From JADJYF01 sp965278995 (GTDB lineage Bacteria; Pseudomonadota; Gammaproteobacteria; Ga0077536), in assembly GCA_965278995.1 (NCBI GenBank), contig OZ257136.1:620001-684000 (forward strand): a DNA stretch of 64,000 nt, read 5' to 3'. This document shows, piece after piece, positions 61,546 to 64,000 of the stretch; the stretch's first letter is position 1; every line of letters begins with the position of its first letter. The notes beneath the pieces are model-generated. The model ran no database searches. It was not told where the DNA came from and worked only from the letters and a program-made list of their open reading frames with translations. The position numbers and the translations under genes were made by a program.

Positions 61546-63077
61546 GCAAGGCAAGTCCGAAACGGCGTTCGCGGGCGGAGGTCAGTACGCCGCTCACGCT
61601 ACCGCTCGACGACATCGAGCTCTATGACCGCGATCCACGGCAAAGCCCGAACGCTGAATACACGCGGATCAAGGCCTCCATACAGGCGCAAGGGATCGAC
61701 CAACCGCTGGTCGTCACGCGCCGGCCCGACGCCGAGCGTTATGTGATTGCGGCTGGCGGCAATACGCGCTTGAAGATCTTACGCGAACTATTCGAAGAAA
61801 CCGGTAAAGCGCGCTATGCGCGAGTGGCCTGCGTGGCCAAGCCGTGGCGCGGTGAAGCCGAGGTCGTGCTTGCGCATCTGCGCGAAAATGATCTGCGCGG
61901 TGGGCTCAATTTCGTGGACAAGGCCCGCGCGGTACGCGAAGTCCGTCAGTTGATTGAGCAGGAGGAGGGCCAAGTGAGCCTGACACTGGCCGCGTTGACC
62001 GAGGTCCTCAAAGCTCGCGGTTATCCGATGAGCCGAACCAGTTTGTGGTTCATGGAGTATGTCGTTGATGTCCTGGCTGCGCGACTGCCGGCGGCACTTC
62101 GTGCCGGTCTTGGCCGAGACGAAGTTGAACGGATCAGAGGTTTTGAGCGTGCGGCGAGGGCGCTATGGCACGACCGCCTGCCTGCAGACAGCGACGATTT
62201 CGACGAGGTCTTCACGCTCCTGTGTCGCCGCTACGATAGCTCGGACTGGGATTACTTAAGTCTGCGCCAGGCCCTCGAAGCGGAGATCGCCGAGCGTCTC
62301 AATCAGACCGTGCATGCTGTTCGCCTCGCACTCGATGCGCGCCTGCATGGCGTCGCTGAAACGGTGCTGCCAGCGCGGGATGAGGGCGATGATGGCTGGC
62401 CGGAGCTGATCCAGCCCAAGCCGCGCTTGACCTCAGAGCGCGTCGTGAGTGTGGCGGCCCCAGACGCCGGCGCTGATCCTAATGAGGCAACGGCGAGCAG
62501 CGATCAGCCATTGACTGATCTGCCGACACCCCAGGAGACACCTGATCCACAGCCGACGCCGCTTGGCGATCCGACGCCAAAGACCCTGGCCGTGACGGTG
62601 CCTGCGAGGCCTCTGTCCCAACTGCGCGCTGAGGCGCTCGAGCTCGCGCGCGCGCTCGCCAGCCGTCACGGGTTGGGTGATCTCATTGTCGCGCTGCCCG
62701 ATACCGGCACGGGATTCCTCGTTGTTGATGTACCGTCGCCGGCCTTACTCGAGCAACTGGACGAACCCACCTTGGCGCAGGTATCGACGTTGTGGTGGCT
62801 GCTGGTGGCGTGTTCGGAGATCACGGTCGCGCCGGTCGCCTGGTTGCTTCCGCACCTGTCGCCCACCTGTGTGCTCCATCGCGCCTTGCGCGAGCAGGAC
62901 GCGGCGCTGTTGTTCAACGCCGTGTGGACACTTGATCCGGGGCAACTCGGCTTTCGTCTGTGGCGTACCTTGAGTGAGCAGGACTGGTCCGATCTCCTGG
63001 CCTTGATGAGCTGCTATCGCGCGTTGCATCGCATGGCCGCGGCCACTGATCGTGGTCTGTGGGAGCAGTCGGCATGA
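61542..63077 (+). CDS. parB: ParB-family protein of ICE (PFGI-1 class)
   Basis: This 511-residue protein has a ParB N-terminal nuclease-like domain (DPRQSPNAEYTRIKASIQAQ, IDQPLVVTRRPDAERYVIAA, GGNTRLKILREL) and the arginine patch ENDLRGGLNFVDKARAV. The HTH-like region (LTLAALTEVLKARGYPMSRT) and a long C-terminal part follow, as in PFGI-1-type ICE ParB proteins, which are larger than chromosomal ParB. It overlaps the DUF2857 gene by 4 bp. It probably stabilises the excised element. Its ParA partner is not intact in view. Confidence 0.88.
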   Translation: MSKASPKRRSRAEVSTPLTLPLDDIELYDRDPRQSPNAEYTRIKASIQAQGIDQPLVVTRRPDAERYVIAAGGNTRLKILRELFEETGKARYARVACVAKPWRGEAEVVLAHLRENDLRGGLNFVDKARAVREVRQLIEQEEGQVSLTLAALTEVLKARGYPMSRTSLWFMEYVVDVLAARLPAALRAGLGRDEVERIRGFERAARALWHDRLPADSDDFDEVFTLLCRRYDSSDWDYLSLRQALEAEIAERLNQTVHAVRLALDARLHGVAETVLPARDEGDDGWPELIQPKPRLTSERVVSVAAPDAGADPNEATASSDQPLTDLPTPQETPDPQPTPLGDPTPKTLAVTVPARPLSQLRAEALELARALASRHGLGDLIVALPDTGTGFLVVDVPSPALLEQLDEPTLAQVSTLWWLLVACSEITVAPVAWLLPHLSPTCVLHRALREQDAALLFNAVWTLDPGQLGFRLWRTLSEQDWSDLLALMSCYRALHRMAAATDRGLWEQSA

Positions 63078-63682
63078 GTGCGAGCAAGGAAGCCGAGCTG
63101 GTCACCGCGGTCATGCTGTATGCGGTACGCTGTTTTGCCGAGGGTGATCTGCATGCCCTGAAGGAGATGAACTTCGGTCCGGCTGAGCTTGGCGCCCTGC
63201 GCGAGATCAGCATGAGCGATCTCTTTCGGGCGCGTGAGCTGAATGCCCATTGCCTGCAGGTCCGCCTCAACCGCGATGTCTATTGGCCAATGTTGGACCA
63301 TCTGCGGCGCGAGCGCGAAGCGGAAGAGCTACAGCGCGAATTGATCCAAGCCGACGCGTCCCTCGACATGATGCAGGCGTTATTCGGGACCAACCCACAC
63401 GAATACACCCGCCTGCGCCGCATGCTGACCGTCAATCCCGCTTTCGGGCGTACCCCGGAAGCCGATGAAGACGAGTCGACCGTGCTGTGGGAGGCCTGGC
63501 AGGCACTGGACAGCGAGCCCACGGCGGTCCTGCTGCCGACCGATTACCTTCGACTGCAACGCACGACTGGCATTTCTGTGCGCATCATCTGGAATCTCAT
63601 CCAGCGCTGGCGCGCTTATGGCGGTGTCGGCATTAATGGCGCCGACGGATCGGCGCAAAGGCCTCTGACCGAGCCTGATTGA
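63074..63682 (+). CDS. DUF2857 ICE protein
   Basis: This 202-residue protein resembles DUF2857 members (AVRCFAEGDLHALKEMNFGP, LSDLFRA-like ISMSDLFRARELNAHCLQVR). The family is found almost only in PFGI-1/STY4528-type ICEs, between parB and the replication gene, exactly as here. The ATG at 63074 overlaps the parB stop and is preferred over 63059. No biochemical role is known to me. Confidence 0.85.
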   Translation: MSASKEAELVTAVMLYAVRCFAEGDLHALKEMNFGPAELGALREISMSDLFRARELNAHCLQVRLNRDVYWPMLDHLRREREAEELQRELIQADASLDMMQALFGTNPHEYTRLRRMLTVNPAFGRTPEADEDESTVLWEAWQALDSEPTAVLLPTDYLRLQRTTGISVRIIWNLIQRWRAYGGVGINGADGSAQRPLTEPD

Positions 63683-63695
63683 GCGCGCGCCGGCG

Positions 63696-64000
63696 GTGGC
63701 CAATAAGCCGTCGACAAGTGACGCGATGCCGCCAGGCGTGCGCTCTCTCGTACGCCGCGCGATGGGCGACCTGCGCCAAGCGGCCTCAGACACACCTCGT
63801 GATACGGTCCTCTACCTCGGCCAGCGTCACCATGCCTTCCCAGCGCTGCTGGTCGCCGATCCCGTCTTGGGGCCAGTCGACAAGATCATCTGGATGACGC
63901 TGTGGCAGCGCGGCGCGGGCGGTGGCACGCAGGCACCATGCCCCACCTATGCCGAGATCGCGGCCAATGCCCACGTCCGCTCGGACACCACCATCGCACG
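63696..64000 (+). CDS. STY4528-family island replication protein, 3' end cut by window
   Basis: From the GTG at 63696 a frame stays open to the window end. It encodes VRSLVRRAMGDLRQAASDTP, LYLGQRHHAFPALLVADPVL, GPVDKIIWMTLWQRGAGGGT and PTYAEIAANAHVRSDTTIA. These match the N-terminal region of STY4528-type pathogenicity-island replication proteins, including the winged-helix start. It begins 13 bp after the DUF2857 stop. At least 100 residues are visible and the remainder is outside the window. Confidence 0.82.
   Translation, partial: MANKPSTSDAMPPGVRSLVRRAMGDLRQAASDTPRDTVLYLGQRHHAFPALLVADPVLGPVDKIIWMTLWQRGAGGGTQAPCPTYAEIAANAHVRSDTTIA

Larger units (their letters stand above)
21637..64000. 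mobile_element. Probable ICE with heavy-metal cargo, left end and partial backbone
   Basis: The left limit is the second tRNA-Val scar. Backbone traces are a ParA fragment at about 23.96 kb and, at 60.8-64 kb, HTH-ParB-DUF2857-STY4528 genes typical of PFGI-1/pKLC102/ICEclc-like conjugative elements. The intervening DNA is dominated by metal-resistance and broken mobile genes. The element runs off the right edge, so conjugation and integrase genes are not in view. Treating the whole segment as one ICE is an inference. Confidence 0.5.

Noticed and set aside
1..64000. CRISPR array
   Set aside because: No series of regularly spaced short repeats was seen, and no cas-like proteins occur in any frame.

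Overview
The window is GC-rich DNA from a Pseudomonadota bacterium. A gammaproteobacterium (or close betaproteobacterium) is most likely, judging by the gene families, the bufferin operon, the isoquinoline-oxidoreductase-type genes and a PFGI-1/STY4528-type integrative conjugative element (ICE) backbone at the right end. No rRNA, intact tRNA or CRISPR array is visible.

1-15.8 kb looks like ordinary chromosome. It holds a catabolic cluster (a partial hyuB, an LLM-class flavin monooxygenase, an aldo/keto reductase, hyuA, a second hyuB and a small zinc-ribbon protein), a SUKH-like protein on the other strand, an SDR dehydrogenase, a bufferin operon bufA-bufB-bufC (a modified peptide proposed to bind copper), and the genes of an isoquinoline-1-oxidoreductase-like molybdenum enzyme split over two divergent units.

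15.9-21.7 kb lies between two direct repeats that each carry the 3' half of a tRNA-Val(CAC) gene on the minus strand. These look like scars of tandem integration. The segment carries an RHH/ParE-type toxin-antitoxin pair with a palindromic operator and a UvrD-like helicase with ankyrin repeats. An IS3-family element interrupts the helicase. Removing the IS and one 3-bp duplicate restores a single 1049-codon frame.

21.7 kb to the right edge looks like a second, much larger element entered at the same tRNA. Its left end is decayed (fragments of a CDF exporter, a sigma-like protein, ParA and a P1B-ATPase). Its right end has ICE backbone genes (excisionase-like HTH, ParB, DUF2857, STY4528 replication protein). 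Between them is a heavy-metal cargo of about 35 kb: MerR-ynfA with a divergent frameshifted CDF exporter; two CopK proteins; an ATP-grasp-like protein; two paralogous blocks of small Cys/His-rich protein, TolC, multicopper oxidase and cytochrome c; a Met-rich protein; a putative membrane electron conduit (flavin/Fe-S reductase, cytochrome b, heptaheme c); copA-copB; a Cu+ P-type ATPase with DUF2933 and methyltransferase partners; a scarred junction with a group II intron tail, IS66 pieces and a tyrosine recombinase; and a czcCBA zinc/cadmium/cobalt efflux operon on the minus strand with an MFS transporter.

The copper genes together suggest oxidation of periplasmic Cu(I), periplasmic binding (CopK, Met-rich proteins), outer-membrane traffic (TolC proteins, CopB) and cytosolic export (P-ATPase). 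No two-component copper regulator is visible. Many broken genes mark the metal region as a mosaic assembled from several mobile elements.
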